Assembly (NCBI GenBank): GCA_036244855.1
Contig: BQKZ01000901.1
Span: 99,029-120,194 of the forward strand
From: Temnopleurus reevesii
Taxonomy: Eukaryota > Echinodermata > Echinoidea > Temnopleuroida > Temnopleuridae
Direction of reading: 5' to 3'
DNA length: 21,166 nucleotides
Shown here: in pieces, positions 9,996 to 19,445 of the stretch
Layout: each line of letters opens with the position of its first letter
Numbering within the stretch: position 1 is the first letter of the stretch
Notes under the pieces: generated by a model
Seen by the model: only the letters and a program-made list of their open reading frames with translations
What the model was told of the DNA's origin: nothing
Database searches by the model: none
Translations under genes and position numbers: made by a program

Positions 9996-10240
9996 TGCTC
10001 TGGTGCAGTGGTTAACTCTCGCCCTTCAACCAGAGGGTTGAGGTTCGAATCCCACCCATGGCATCAATTTGCTTCAGCAAAAAAAAAAACATATTGTGCT
10101 GCACTCAACCCTTTTGAGGTGAATGGGTACCTGGCATGAATATCAATTTCTTGACATGTTAGAACGCTGGTGGCGACGAGCTAAAGCCAGGGTAATAACA
10201 ATGCAAAGCGCCTTAATTGAGCACTTTGCAGTGCAAATTG
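9996..10240 (+). mobile_element. tRNA-derived SINE, near complete
   Basis: An A-box-like GTGCAGTGGTTAACTC (10003-10018) and B-box GGTTCGAATCCC (10042-10053) form a tRNA-like head. It is followed by an A-run, the core TGCTGCACTCAACCC (10098-10112), GGTGAATGGGTACCTGG, and a tail containing CAAAGCGCCTTAATTGAGCAC. The core is identical to that of the fragment at 3191-3205, so the two are copies of one family. This is the best-preserved copy in the window. Pol III transcription is expected from the boxes but is not shown. Confidence 0.8.
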
Positions 10241-10629
10241 CATGACTTTGATGAGCTAACATGAAGATGAAAATCAATCGTGATAGATGTTGTAACAAAA
10301 TCAACATGTTTGAAACTTGACAAGAGAGAGCCTTAGGTATTGATTCGAAACACAAGTATTTACGAGAGAAATGAAATCTAATACCTCGAAAGAAACTTAT
10401 CGAGAACTTGAATCTGGACGTGTCTCTTTTGGTGTTGAAGTTAAGAGTTGATTATTTGCTTTCAGTTTTGTTTGTTGGTGTGGATGTTAAGCTACTGGTC
10501 TTCATTTGATTGTGAATCTAAACATATGTTCAAACTTGGGAAAGGACGATCGAGGTGTGAGGCAAATTAGGTCTCAAAGGATATGGAATCAGATAATACA
10601 AACCAAAATATATAGTAATCTCAGTTCAT
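10241..10629. other. Unannotated spacer
   Basis: No gene or clear repeat is seen. Confidence 0.5.
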
Positions 10630-10631
10630 AT

Positions 10632-10673
10632 TTACTACTATTACGACTACTACTACTACTACTATGTACTACT
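10632..10673 (+). repeat. (TAC)n microsatellite, imperfect
   Basis: Repeated ACT/TAC triplets with a few interruptions. Confidence 0.85.
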
Positions 10674-10859
10674 GCTTCATCTGACAATACTATTTAACAT
10701 TAATACGTCTACTACTTGTACTGAAAATAATGTTGATAGTGATTAAAACAATGATAAAAAGATAAAAAATAGAGACAAAAAATAGCCACAAAGCAAAAAT
10801 AATCAAATCTATACTAGTGGTTTCTTTTATTGACCACATTTGTCCACCAGACCAATTGC

Positions 10860-10992
10860 CGAATAAATAATAATAATATTGATAATAATCGTAATAATAA
10901 TGATAGTAATGACAATAATAATAATAATAATGATAGTAATAATAGCAATAATAAAAAATTATTTTGATGATAATGATAATAATAATAATGAT
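10860..10992 (+). repeat. (AAT)n microsatellite, imperfect
   Basis: AATAAT repeats are interspersed with GATAAT and AGTAAT variants over about 130 bases. On the minus strand they translate to Ile and Tyr runs that are not a real protein. Confidence 0.9.
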
Positions 10993-11655
10993 TAACCGCT
11001 TGTGACTATGATTCAAATCACGTAAAATTCCTTAATTTAGGACAGAGCGCCAATATTCTAAGAGTGAAAGATGAATTTAAAGATCCCTGTAATTCCAACT
11101 GCCGAAATCAAGTGGTTATTGAGTGTTATTTGATACCGAGCTGTTAAAGAAATTAGATGCTTTATGCCTTTTGTTATCATAGTGTGATCGAAGTTTCCTC
11201 CCTCTTTCCCCCTCATAAACTTTAACTACTACCTGTTGGTAAAGGCTATACCAGTGATCTCAAACAAAAAAGTACGATTCTACATTAATCATATCTGTGT
11301 TCTGATTAACCCTACTAATCTAAATAGACATGTTAATTTGCGCTGCTTCCCACCTCATTCGCCGAGGGACGTGACCCGCCGACCAAGCCAGAATTACTCT
11401 CCGGGGAGCAGCGAAAACTGATTCACGCGATCGCCCCCATTATTCGTGTTTTCAGTTCGAATATCAAGGCATCGGGGGAAAACTGAAGGATGATTTTTGT
11501 GATGAGAATTGAATTAGGGTTGATAAATCCAGGGGATTGATGTATTGTGATGTGTAAATGAGCCATGCTTTCCTCTTGTATGAGCTGCGGTGGAAATAGG
11601 AGGAGGGGGGCAGGCCGTGGGGAGTGAATGAGGGGTTGGGCTGGAGGCAAAGCAT
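10993..11655. other. Non-coding stretch
   Basis: No supported gene. A short CpG-bearing patch occurs at about 11340-11445 and a G-rich patch at 11588-11645. Overlapping frames on both strands are unrecognised. Confidence 0.5.
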
Positions 11656-11657
11656 CG

Positions 11658-11960
11658 GTTTCACTTGTGTGAGTTCTCTCACCTCTAGCAACAGGTATGG
11701 GAGCTTTGAAGTGTCAAATGTGAAAATAATAAAATGTAAAGGAAAGAGGGTGAGACGAGGAAAGAAAAGAAGCGATCAAAAAAGAAAAAAAAAGTGGGAG
11801 AGAAAATGAGAAAGAAGGGCGACATGAGGGCGCAGTTTCGCTTGTGTGAGTTCTATCATAGCACCATGTATGGTAGCTTCTAGGTGCCAAGACCAACGAA
11901 AAATATTGAGTTGCGGCAAGAAAGGAAGAGAACGAAAAGGAAAACATGGGGAAAGAATGG
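11658..11960 (+). repeat. Two diverged direct copies of about 176 bp
   Basis: GGTTTCACTTGTGTGAGTTC at 11658 and AGTTTCGCTTGTGTGAGTTC at 11834 start two parallel blocks. Each continues with TCTCAC/TCATAG, a GTATGGGAGCTT/GTATGGTAGCTT match, GTGTCAA/GTGCCAA, and a long purine-rich AAAGAAAAG tract. The copies are clearly related but well diverged. The purine-rich tail gives spurious Lys/Arg frames. Confidence 0.7.
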
Positions 11961-11999
11961 GAAAGATAGATCAGTTTTAGAGGGCAGCTCTTTGTGAAT

Positions 12000-13020
12000 G
12001 ACATTTTCAATTGGAGCTTGTTTTAATAATCACAATATTATTCCCATATTTGTAGTTTTGTTTCATGAATTCCGAGGGTAGGACACCAATCTGCTTTTTC
12101 AATCACTCTCAAATAGCCAAGCATCTTTTGTCACATCTGCTTATCTTTTAATATTGCATATGAAACTTTATGATGAAAAGACGCGATATATCAGCAACTT
12201 TCGGTAAAAGTGAAGGGCGAATCACTGTGCAGGTTCATCTGCGTTCAATTGATATACTTTGAAATACATTCGGGGAAAATGAGAAATTTTCCTGAATTGA
12301 GTGAGTACTATAATAATTACGGGAGTGTAGAATACTTTGCCTTGTAAAACAGAACAAACACACATAAACAAAATCTGCTCAAGTACTGAACATCTGTTTG
12401 GCAGCAAACAATTGAAAAAAAAAGCAAAGTGTTAGTTGTTATCAAAGAGAAAATTACACATGTACAAGCATTTGTACTTGCATGTCACATATTGTTTCAA
12501 TCGTAACCGTCCAAATGCACAATAAAATGAGTTTTATTATACAGCACATTTTTTTCGGTCGATCATGCTGCCATCAAATTGACTGCAATGTTATAATCAT
12601 TCAAAATGCGTATTATACTGTTTTTTAATATGTTCACTTTCACCTTCACCCTATAATATGCGGAAATTATAGAGGAATTTGTTATCACAAAAAACAAAGC
12701 TCGATTGGCTAAAGTGTGTATATAATAGGACTGCCATAACAAATTAATCGGAGGAATAGCTTCCGGGATATCTAACAACAAGGTCTGAATTTCTGGTATA
12801 ATTATTTTCAATATCCTCATTCAAATGCATCGGTATAATGTTTATATCAAATTGATGGTGATGTTTTAATCATATTGGTTGAAATTTGTTCGGGTATTTA
12901 AGAATGTATAAGGTGTAATCGTTAACCAATAGGCGGTGTGAGGACAGTCATAACTATTGCCTAACTTTTGAAGAGATAAATACTCAATTCTTTTTCGAAT
13001 GATATCAGAGAAACTCATTA
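12000..13020. other. AT-rich non-coding stretch
   Basis: No gene is recognised. The minus-strand frames at 12222-12407 and 12563-12820 have no recognisable features. Confidence 0.5.
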
Positions 13021-13053
13021 GGCTTCTCGCTTGTATTTCAGCTAGATTGATAT

Positions 13054-13263
13054 ATGCAACTTCTCAAACATGAACCACCCGTGCTGAGAGGATATAATCA
13101 TGATGATTATGTTCATAACAAAATACCTGGTTCCAAAAATCTGAAAGGATATACTGAAATTGGCCCTAATCGTTATGTATTTATCACTCCCAGCGGAAGA
13201 GTTCTTACAAACATTGTAATCAAAGCCGTGAAGCGCGCAAATTACCTGTACAAAAGCTATTAA
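13054..13263 (+). CDS. Hypothetical 69-residue protein or 3'-terminal exon
   Basis: An ATG frame of 69 codons ends in TAA. Its composition is balanced (Lys, Tyr, Asn, Gly, Pro spread evenly), unlike the low-complexity frames elsewhere, and its codons look protein-like. Just upstream, 13021-13041 is a good acceptor-like tract ending TTGTATTTCAG, but a TGA lies in frame between that AG and the ATG. Translation would therefore start at this ATG after a 5'UTR intron, or from a later acceptor. The second half, reading roughly GYTEIGPNRYVFITPSGRVL, has a vague resemblance to the strand-turn-strand part of methyl-CpG-binding domains (YVFxxPSGK pattern). That comparison is weak and by eye. No promoter or convincing poly(A) site is tied to it; AATAAA occurs near 13599. 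It could also be a retrocopy or chance. Confidence 0.35.
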   Translation: MQLLKHEPPVLRGYNHDDYVHNKIPGSKNLKGYTEIGPNRYVFITPSGRVLTNIVIKAVKRANYLYKSY

Positions 13264-13430
13264 ACCAAGGCTATTACCAATAACGTATTAGAATGAGAGG
13301 GGATAGCTTTATATGGCAAGTCAGGAAGTGATCGCTTGCGAGAAATATATCCTGTTCTCTGCTCGCTAGCTTCCTCTATGAGCATCATCATGATCATAAT
13401 AATAACATCATATCCATAATCAGCAGACGA
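13264..13430. other. Downstream flank of the 69-codon frame
   Basis: No poly(A) signal is seen immediately after the stop codon. Confidence 0.4.
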
Positions 13431-13530
13431 CATGCTGCCCCGCGCGCGCGAAACCCAGACAAGAACACGACGGTGAGTTTCCCGCGCTGGCTGCCCGGTA
13501 CACGGGGGTCGCGAAGCCTGCCCTTGCTCA
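13431..13530 (+). other. CpG-dense 100-bp patch with a donor-like site
   Basis: An island of CG dinucleotides (including CGCGCGCGCG at 13441-13450) stands in AT-rich DNA. It contains ACACGACG|GTGAGT, a strong 5' splice-donor-like sequence with GT at 13473-13474 on the plus strand. No open frame I trust leads into it. It may be a repeat insertion or part of an unrecognised exon. Confidence 0.35.
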
Positions 13531-13559
13531 GCAGACAAGACAATCAACTGCATCCAATA

Positions 13560-15130
13560 ATACTCATTTCCTGCCGCCCATTACTAAATATTATCGCCAA
13601 TAAAAATGCTTGAGTGTAAGCTCAAGGTGTTAGAGTAATATTGAGGGCAGGCTGACTTAGGGGAATAAAGATTACAAGTGGGTTTGAAGATAAAATGTGT
13701 GATTTTATTTGTTCGCACTATATACCAACAAAGCAACCAGTTGTAGTTTTAAATATCCTTGCATATTGCTATCGTGATTATGAATTATGCTGGTTGGTCA
13801 ATGTCATTCTTCTCGCATCATAAAGTTTCATATGAAACGTTTAATTCTTATATTAATAGATATCAATAGATATTTATTTCTTCCTCTAAAACTCGCAATA
13901 AATTGTTGAATGTCAATTTCTCTTCTGCTCCTCTTAATCATACACAATTATTTGCAGTTGCTTTTTGCTGGCACCGTCATCAGTTCAATAAGTATTCCAC
14001 ATGACATAACAATGATAACTCTATATACCAAATCCAGGGAAATCTATAATAGTATATAATTATCGAATATATAACATAATTACAACAATAGCTAGTGTTA
14101 CGAATAATCAGAAGAGGGAGTATTTTAGAACGAAAAACTCCAAGCTTCTGAATATCAAAAAAGAAAATTGGTAAACCATGGTTTGAATTAATGAAGCAGT
14201 TTTTAAGCGCTATAATTTCAAATCATCTTATTCATGACATCTAATAAATAAATCGCCATTTTGAAGTGTATTTCACCAATTGTGTCCAAAATTACGAAAC
14301 TTGACTGCTTAAACTGGCATGACTTTTGTAAGTTTCAATCCTCGCAAGAAGTGTTCCTTTGGGTATAAAACTTCCAAATTCGAATAACCCATTCATCTAT
14401 TACAAGTATCACGGTTTGACCCAAGCTGTGATAATTAATTATCCCACTATAATTTCCTAGCAGAAAATTAGAGAATTTCTGCACTGTACAAAGTTCCTCA
14501 AGATAAGGTGTATTGATTTGTACAATCATGTATGATTCTAATATTGATTACTCCGAAGTATTACGATCGACCATTTCACTTTATTATGAACAATTATGAA
14601 ACAATCTGTCATAGTTACATTGTACTTTGCGCGCCAAAACACCTGGCCATAGAGTCATCTGCTTAATAAATCACGACAGGTGATTTAATCCGATTTGAGG
14701 AAATGATTTTGATTTATGCTGTAATCCTGCTAATAGTTGACGTTAATCAAAACAAGCCAAAAGCGAAATATCCTTCGTTGCCATTGCCCTAATTTTTGTT
14801 GATAATGCAGAGAAAAGATTTCCTGCAATACTTATTATCAGGAGTGTTGAGCCATTAGCGGGGAATATATTTATCTTATACTAGAATTAAGGAAATCCGG
14901 TGTTGTTGTAATCAGAGGACTTATTGGGCCATCAACACTGCGACAAAAAGTGTAATAACAGCATTTTCCAGTAGAGTATTATCAAGACTAATGTATTCTC
15001 TACTATCATAATTATATTGCCAAAATCAGGGTGTTTGCAATTTTCCTAGTCTTGATGTTCAGAGTGTACAACAGAATCAAAGATACTTTAAGATTGATTG
15101 AACATTTAGAAATGTATTTATCAAACTTTA
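13560..15130. other. AT-rich non-coding stretch
   Basis: Nothing supported on either strand. AATAAA motifs occur near 13599 and 13664 but cannot be tied to a transcript. Confidence 0.5.
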
Positions 15131-15135
15131 TTTGT

Positions 15136-15137
15136 TC

Positions 15138-15191
<54 letters not shown>
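15136..15191 (+). repeat. (GAT)n microsatellite
   Basis: About eighteen uninterrupted ATG/GAT units. Confidence 0.95.
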
Positions 15192-15199
15192 GCCTCTTG

Positions 15200-15221
15200 T
15201 GGATCTATATATATAGATCCA
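15200..15221. repeat. Perfect 22-bp palindrome
   Basis: The half-sequence TGGATCTATAT is followed directly by its exact complement ATATAGATCCA. It lies nine bases after the GAT array. It could extrude as a cruciform or mark an element end. No function can be assigned. Confidence 0.9.
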
Positions 15222-15949
15222 TGCTCACGCCGAAAATAAATGACATGCATCGTTTTATCGCCATTTAGATGCTAAGCATTATTAATTAATGTGTAATTGA
15301 TATATTGTGATTTTTTTTTTCTATTGTCAATTCATTATCATTTTATGTTAAAATTGTGAAAATGTTATTTGAATGGAAAATGAATCAAATCAACAGCACT
15401 GGTGTTGTTCGAACAAATTATGCAATGATCTAGTTAAGCTATATCCCGCCGCTGCCACCACTAAACGCGACCTATTTTAGACCAATAGTTCATTATCAGG
15501 ATCATAGCGCAATGGTTATATAGCATCTGCAGCGATAATAGTTTTGCCTATTTTCTTATCATCGCCTGTAATTTTTCAATAGTAACCTCTTTTTCTTCTA
15601 CTTTTTTTTTGTTTTAGTGGCGATGAATAATAATTGTCTTTCCTTGTGCCATATGTGTCGGTCTTTATAAACCTATTTGACTCATCCTCCCTCAGATCGA
15701 AACGAAAATATGGCCAATAGGCGCAGCTTGGCCCAAACTTGAACTTCGGTATATATCATATGCCTGCTTGAAATACACTTGCTGCTTTTTCACTTTAGAA
15801 TTATGATCGAATTGAGTTTTCCTGTTTGTACCAGAAAAGTATTAGAAAACAACGCATCTGAAAATTGCCATCGCACCTCCCCTTTTCGTTTTCGCTAATG
15901 TTTACGACATGCTTGCGCTCCATTTACAACATTTTGGGAGACACTGCTT
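15222..15949. other. Unannotated AT-rich stretch
   Basis: No gene or repeat is recognised. Confidence 0.5.
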
Positions 15950-16157
15950 TCTTGTGCATGTGGCTCTGGGGCCGATTGCTCGAAATGGTCTTAGTTAGCT
16001 ATCCTCCTTCTCGCTAAGACGTCTTGACTTCTTGTGCCATCCTCGTAACATAGACATTAGCGTCGAAACGACTATATGTTAAGAGGGTGGTACAAGAACT
16101 TAAGACGCCTTAGCATGAAGATGATACCTAAGACTATCTCTTGTGCATGTGGCTCTG
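15950..16157. mobile_element. Candidate foldback element flanked by 19-bp direct repeats
   Basis: Two arms of about 65 bases (15988-16052 and 16075-16135) are inverted copies of each other at roughly 80 percent identity, with several short gaps and a 22-base loop between. The best block is TATGTTA, then ACAAGAA, AAGACG and CTTAGC in both. Outside the arms, TCTTGTGCATGTGGCTCTG occurs at 15950-15968 and exactly again at 16139-16157. The arrangement direct repeat, arm, loop, arm, direct repeat suggests a mobile hairpin element or a hairpin RNA precursor. The 19-base direct repeat is longer than usual target-site duplications, and the two arms are diverged, so an old element with some internal duplication is also possible. 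Confidence 0.55.
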
Positions 16158-18299
16158 CTTTCCGCAGGAGAAGTGCCTTTGGTAGAAGTAGAGAGGTTGA
16201 TTTGTATAGAACACTTGTCTGAGGTTTATCCTGCATTTTTCCGTGTAGCATCTTTATTCCACGCACTGACATCTTGTACGTGCACAATTCATGAGGATGG
16301 CTCAATACGAAATCATTTTTTTTTTACTTTTAAAATAGCTCAATAAACAAAAAGTTAATATAATAACTATAGTGTCCATCAAATGTCTCATCTTTTTCAT
16401 TTGACAATCACAGAATAATATACCTGAAGCTTAAAAGCACTAAATGATCATTCGGAATAAGCCGAGGTGTAAAATTATGCAGCACATACGCCATCAAATG
16501 TTTTAGGATCTGTTGTTTTTAAGCAGACAAAATTTTAACCTAATCCTTCCAAATTAGGGCATTCATTCTCCATGCCCTCATATTTGGTATAAAACTTTGT
16601 GTGTGATTATCACCATATTTTGTTAACATGTGGTAAAATTGTTAGTGAAAACATGGATATAATTCCTGGTGAAAAGATAGGAACGCCCTGTGAAGTTTTG
16701 TCACAGATGATTGCATAACACCTTGCATCTCAATTCCCCCCTATACAATTATAATGATGTCCATTGATGATTAGCAAATTTCACTTTTTTATACACGATT
16801 ATGTACAATAATCGTATACAAAATCACACTTCTTCGTAGTCAGGATCATCTAAGCACAATATTCATACCCAAGATGCAAGATGCAAGATGAGATTTAAAA
16901 GAAATAATAAATATGCTTTGAATTTGAAGGAATTGAAATTAGCCATAACATTACATTGCATACATGACTATAATCATGGAATTCGGGAAACGTTTGTCAA
17001 AACATCTTCTCCCAAACATTTCATGATTAATTGTAATGCTCAGTTATTCTATAAATTTGTACTACTGAAAATGCTTTATTCATCAAGAAATTGTAAAGTA
17101 TTTTGATACAATCTGATAAATGAAAATTCAACAGGCAAATGTACAAATGTACAGGCAAATGTATCCTATATTTCATAATGCAGGATCTTTAATCACAATT
17201 GAACAATATTTTTGTGTATTTGAGGAAATAATACAGGAAAGACTCTGTATTGGATTCTAACTTCTTAGTTAATTGGGGAAGTTTCTATACCTAGATCTCT
17301 TAAAATATTATAATTCCACGAAATTACACATAATTAATTGAGGAAATATAGAAACAATATATTTTCAACGTGTTCAACGTCTGATTTTCTTTTTTAGATA
17401 AGGGGATAATTTTTGTATAGGCCTATATAAATATCAGGGGACAAATGCCAAGGGAGCATTGTTTAACATATTTTTTTATTTGACAAGGTATACAGATCTT
17501 TATGGTTATTGATGTCTAGATTTTAGTTTAATTATTTAATCTATCGAATTAAAATACACGCCAGGAGTTAACTCACTGTGTGAAAATATAAAAATGGCTG
17601 TGACTGTCCACATAACTTTTGATTAAATGTCACAAACATTTGAGCACTTTGTTTAGCAACCTGAGCCAAGTTTGGCCAATACACGTTGCCCAGGAGAGGG
17701 GAGATTTTTTGTTTACAAACAACATCAAAGATTGCCAATTATCATGGATTTATAATTTCTAATGCTGGAGGCATTGGAAATAAAAATTTATAAAATGTGA
17801 GAAATGCAACAATTTATACATCATGAAAATTATACTACAATTTCTTCTCAAAATTACATATCTTTCATGATCTATAAACAAGCAGATTGCTATATTTACT
17901 CTATTTTTTTCCAAACTGAGGAAGCAGCAGTATAAAGCTACGTCTAAAATATTATAGGACCATGCATGTTTAAGACTAGCGAAAAAATATTGTGATTTTC
18001 CTTGAATTTTAAGCTAACAATTAAGTTTGGATAAAATATCTTTTTCGATTTATCAAGCCAGAATATTATGTGCATTGTTGGAAAGAATGCATGACGCTCC
18101 AAATTTGTCAGTTTGTCAAATTTTCAATTTGTTTTTCAAAAACTTAAAACGAACTCAATTTCTTTGCCAAATGATACAGCAGTTATTAAAAACTTTTTTT
18201 TTATTACTGATCATGTATTAGAAAATGAGAGGTTAAAACAAAGAAGCGGGGCTTCCTCTAATTTCTATCTTTCTTCTACCTTTACTTTTTTAGTAATTT
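16158..18299. other. AT-rich stretch, probably intron of the downstream minus-strand gene
   Basis: It lies immediately 3' (on the minus strand) of the donor at 18307/18306, so its first part at least should be intronic. No second exon is recognised. Small direct echoes occur at 17131-17163 (ACAGGCAAATGTA twice, 20 bases apart) and 16873-16890 (AAGATGC repeats). Confidence 0.55.
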
Positions 18300-18300
18300 T

Positions 18301-18309
18301 GCTCACCTT
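18301..18309 (-). promoter_or_regulatory. 5' splice donor of the first coding exon
   Basis: On the minus strand the sequence reads CGAAAG|GTGAGC, an excellent match to the metazoan donor consensus. The exon ends at 18307 and the intron begins with GT at 18306-18305. The cut falls after the first base of a codon (phase 1), just after the Lys of DHFSK. The open frame runs on only five codons past it before a stop, as expected for intron read-through. Confidence 0.8.
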
Positions 18310-18817
18310 TCGAGAAATGGTCCACTCTATCTAAGAAAGAATGTGGGTAATCGTTCCTTGTGTAGGGATAGAGAGCTGTTGGAGAGGTAAATCCTGTGGA
18401 GCTGTACGACAGCGGTGCTGAGGCAGCCAGCCCGCCAGGTACGGCGGCGGGGTCATAGTAAGCTCCGGTTGGATGCTGTGGCTGTCCGTAGGGCGACGGT
18501 CCAAACGAATGCCCGGGGAACGTCGGCGTGGGCCTTGTCGGCGTCGTGGGGTGAGTCGCGTGCGAGGAAAGCGACGTGATGTTCTGAATCGCAGCAGTTG
18601 CCGCTCTATTTTGTCCCAGAATGTTCTCGATTGAAAATGAAGTATGTGACGGATTGGAATGTGATGGTGAGTGGGTTAGAAAGTTGTGTGGCGGCGGGTG
18701 CCCACCAAGGCTGGGCAGTTGCACAGGTGTTGGAGCCACCAGCGGAGTTGGGTGGTTCACCATCCCGACTCCCCCCGTACCCGGACCGGTGCTCGGCATC
18801 GCGTACTGTAACGACAT
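18307..18817 (-). CDS. First coding exon of an eh1-motif transcription factor (partial)
   Basis: This exon encodes 170 residues from MSLQYAMPS to DHFSK plus one base of the next codon. Residues 61-67 are FSIENIL (18637-18617), matching the eh1 pattern FxIxxIL that recruits Groucho/TLE corepressors and is typical of homeobox and forkhead repressors. The rest is Pro, Ser, Thr, His and Tyr-rich with little predicted structure, as in N-terminal regions of such factors. No homeodomain, forkhead or T-box is present, so the DNA-binding domain must be in a later exon, which I did not find in the window. I chose the ATG at 18817 because its -3 base is G and the longer frame upstream opens only with GTG. 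A phase-1 donor ends the exon. GC content rises clearly over the exon. I considered goosecoid, NK-class, Hex-like and FoxD-like proteins, all of which carry similar eh1 motifs, but no signature decides, so no symbol is given. Role (inferred): nuclear transcriptional repressor in development. Confidence 0.75.
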
Positions 18818-18836
18818 CACCTCCGATCCAGCAAGC

Positions 18837-18872
18837 TCACAAAAATATCCAAGTTGAGGCACCAGCGATCAT
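18837..18872 (-). CDS. Upstream ORF, 11 codons plus stop
   Basis: On the minus strand an ATG at 18872-18870 opens MIAGASTWIFL and stops at TGA 18839-18837. It lies 19 bases before the main ATG and in another frame. If the transcript starts above it, it could limit or tune initiation at the main start. The effect is inferred and the 5' end of the transcript is unknown. Confidence 0.4.
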   Translation of the reverse strand: MIAGASTWIFL

Positions 18873-18893
18873 GGGCTTCCAAAAAGCACTTTA

Positions 18894-18926
18894 TTACTCC
18901 AGAGATCGACGCGAAATGAAGCTCAT
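18894..18926 (-). CDS. Second upstream ORF, 10 codons plus stop
   Basis: ATG at 18926-18924 opens MSFISRRSLE and stops at TAA 18896-18894. It sits 21 bases upstream of the first uORF. Same caveat: its presence in the transcript depends on the unmapped start site. Confidence 0.35.
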   Translation of the reverse strand: MSFISRRSLE

Positions 18927-19261
18927 TAGATGCCACGGCCTTCAAAAGTATTCTTGAAGCAGCAGCTCGATAATTAAAGACACAAATGATTATCCCTCGG
19001 AGTTAGTTGTCAGGTCCCCCGAAGCAGAAAGGATGTTGAGCTCAAACCACCAGCCGCAGGGCAACACTGTTTGATAAACCACTGGCTTAAAACTCAGCTT
19101 CGAATATTGAAGAATTAACGACCGGATTATGATATAAAAATTATCAACACCAGACGAAACAGACGAAGCAAACTTCGCAAGCAGTCGACAGGCATGTATG
19201 GATCTACAGGCAGCCGACTCTCTCCGCGGTGCTTCGTTCGTGCTCAGTGGTTGATGAACTC

Positions 19262-19278
19262 GTTCATTCGCAATGAAC
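19262..19278. promoter_or_regulatory. Inverted repeat with 3-bp spacer
   Basis: GTTCATT-CGC-AATGAAC is a perfect palindrome with a three-base spacer. The related 9-mer ATGAACTCG also occurs as a direct repeat at 19254-19262 and 19273-19281. The geometry is that of a dimer-binding site, but the half-site is not a clear match to a family I can name. Confidence 0.45.
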
Positions 19279-19341
19279 TCGCTAACAATAGACCGCTACT
19301 CACACAGCCAAAAAGTTTTCAAGCACAGACAATCTTTATTT

Positions 19342-19352
19342 GGGGGCGGAGC
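19342..19352 (+). promoter_or_regulatory. GC box
   Basis: GGGGGCGGAGC contains the Sp/KLF core GGGCGG. It fits a promoter-proximal role 525 bases upstream of the start codon. Confidence 0.45.
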
Positions 19353-19370
19353 TTAGAAGCGAACCACCGT

Positions 19371-19380
19371 CTGTCAATCA
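19371..19380 (-). promoter_or_regulatory. PBX/MEIS decamer
   Basis: The minus strand reads TGATTGACAG, an exact match to the cooperative PBX-MEIS/PREP site of TALE homeodomain proteins. A further MEIS half-site TGACAG occurs on the plus strand at 19449-19454. Input from TALE/Hox proteins is inferred. Confidence 0.5.
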
Positions 19381-19390
19381 CCTGCGAGGC

Positions 19391-19400
19391 TGATTAATCA
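19391..19400. promoter_or_regulatory. TGATTAATCA palindrome
   Basis: A perfect 10-base palindrome with two inverted TAATC cores, the type bound by paired-type or Otx-like homeodomain dimers. It lies 11 bases from the PBX/MEIS decamer. Confidence 0.4.
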
Positions 19401-19402
19401 CC

Positions 19403-19410
19403 ACATCCGG
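19403..19410 (-). promoter_or_regulatory. Ets-type site
   Basis: The minus strand reads CCGGATGT, which contains the GGA core with good flanks for ETS factors. Confidence 0.35.
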
Positions 19411-19437
19411 GCTCTCTATAGTCGTAACCTTTGTCCG

Positions 19438-19445
19438 CTGATTGG
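19438..19445 (-). promoter_or_regulatory. CCAAT box
   Basis: The minus strand reads CCAATCAG, matching the NF-Y consensus, on the same strand as the eh1 gene. Confidence 0.45.

Noticed and set aside
9998..10060. Possible functional tRNA gene
   Set aside because: The tRNA-like head continues into the SINE core shared with 3191-3205, so it is a mobile element.
18301..18334. Brachyury-like RVDH motif at the end of the eh1 exon
   Set aside because: Only four residues match, the surrounding sequence is unlike Brachyury, and Brachyury does not carry this N-terminal arrangement.
18598..18957. Two plus-strand frames of 119 and 78 codons
   Set aside because: They are antisense shadows of the eh1 exon. 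The minus-strand frame has the motif, start and donor.
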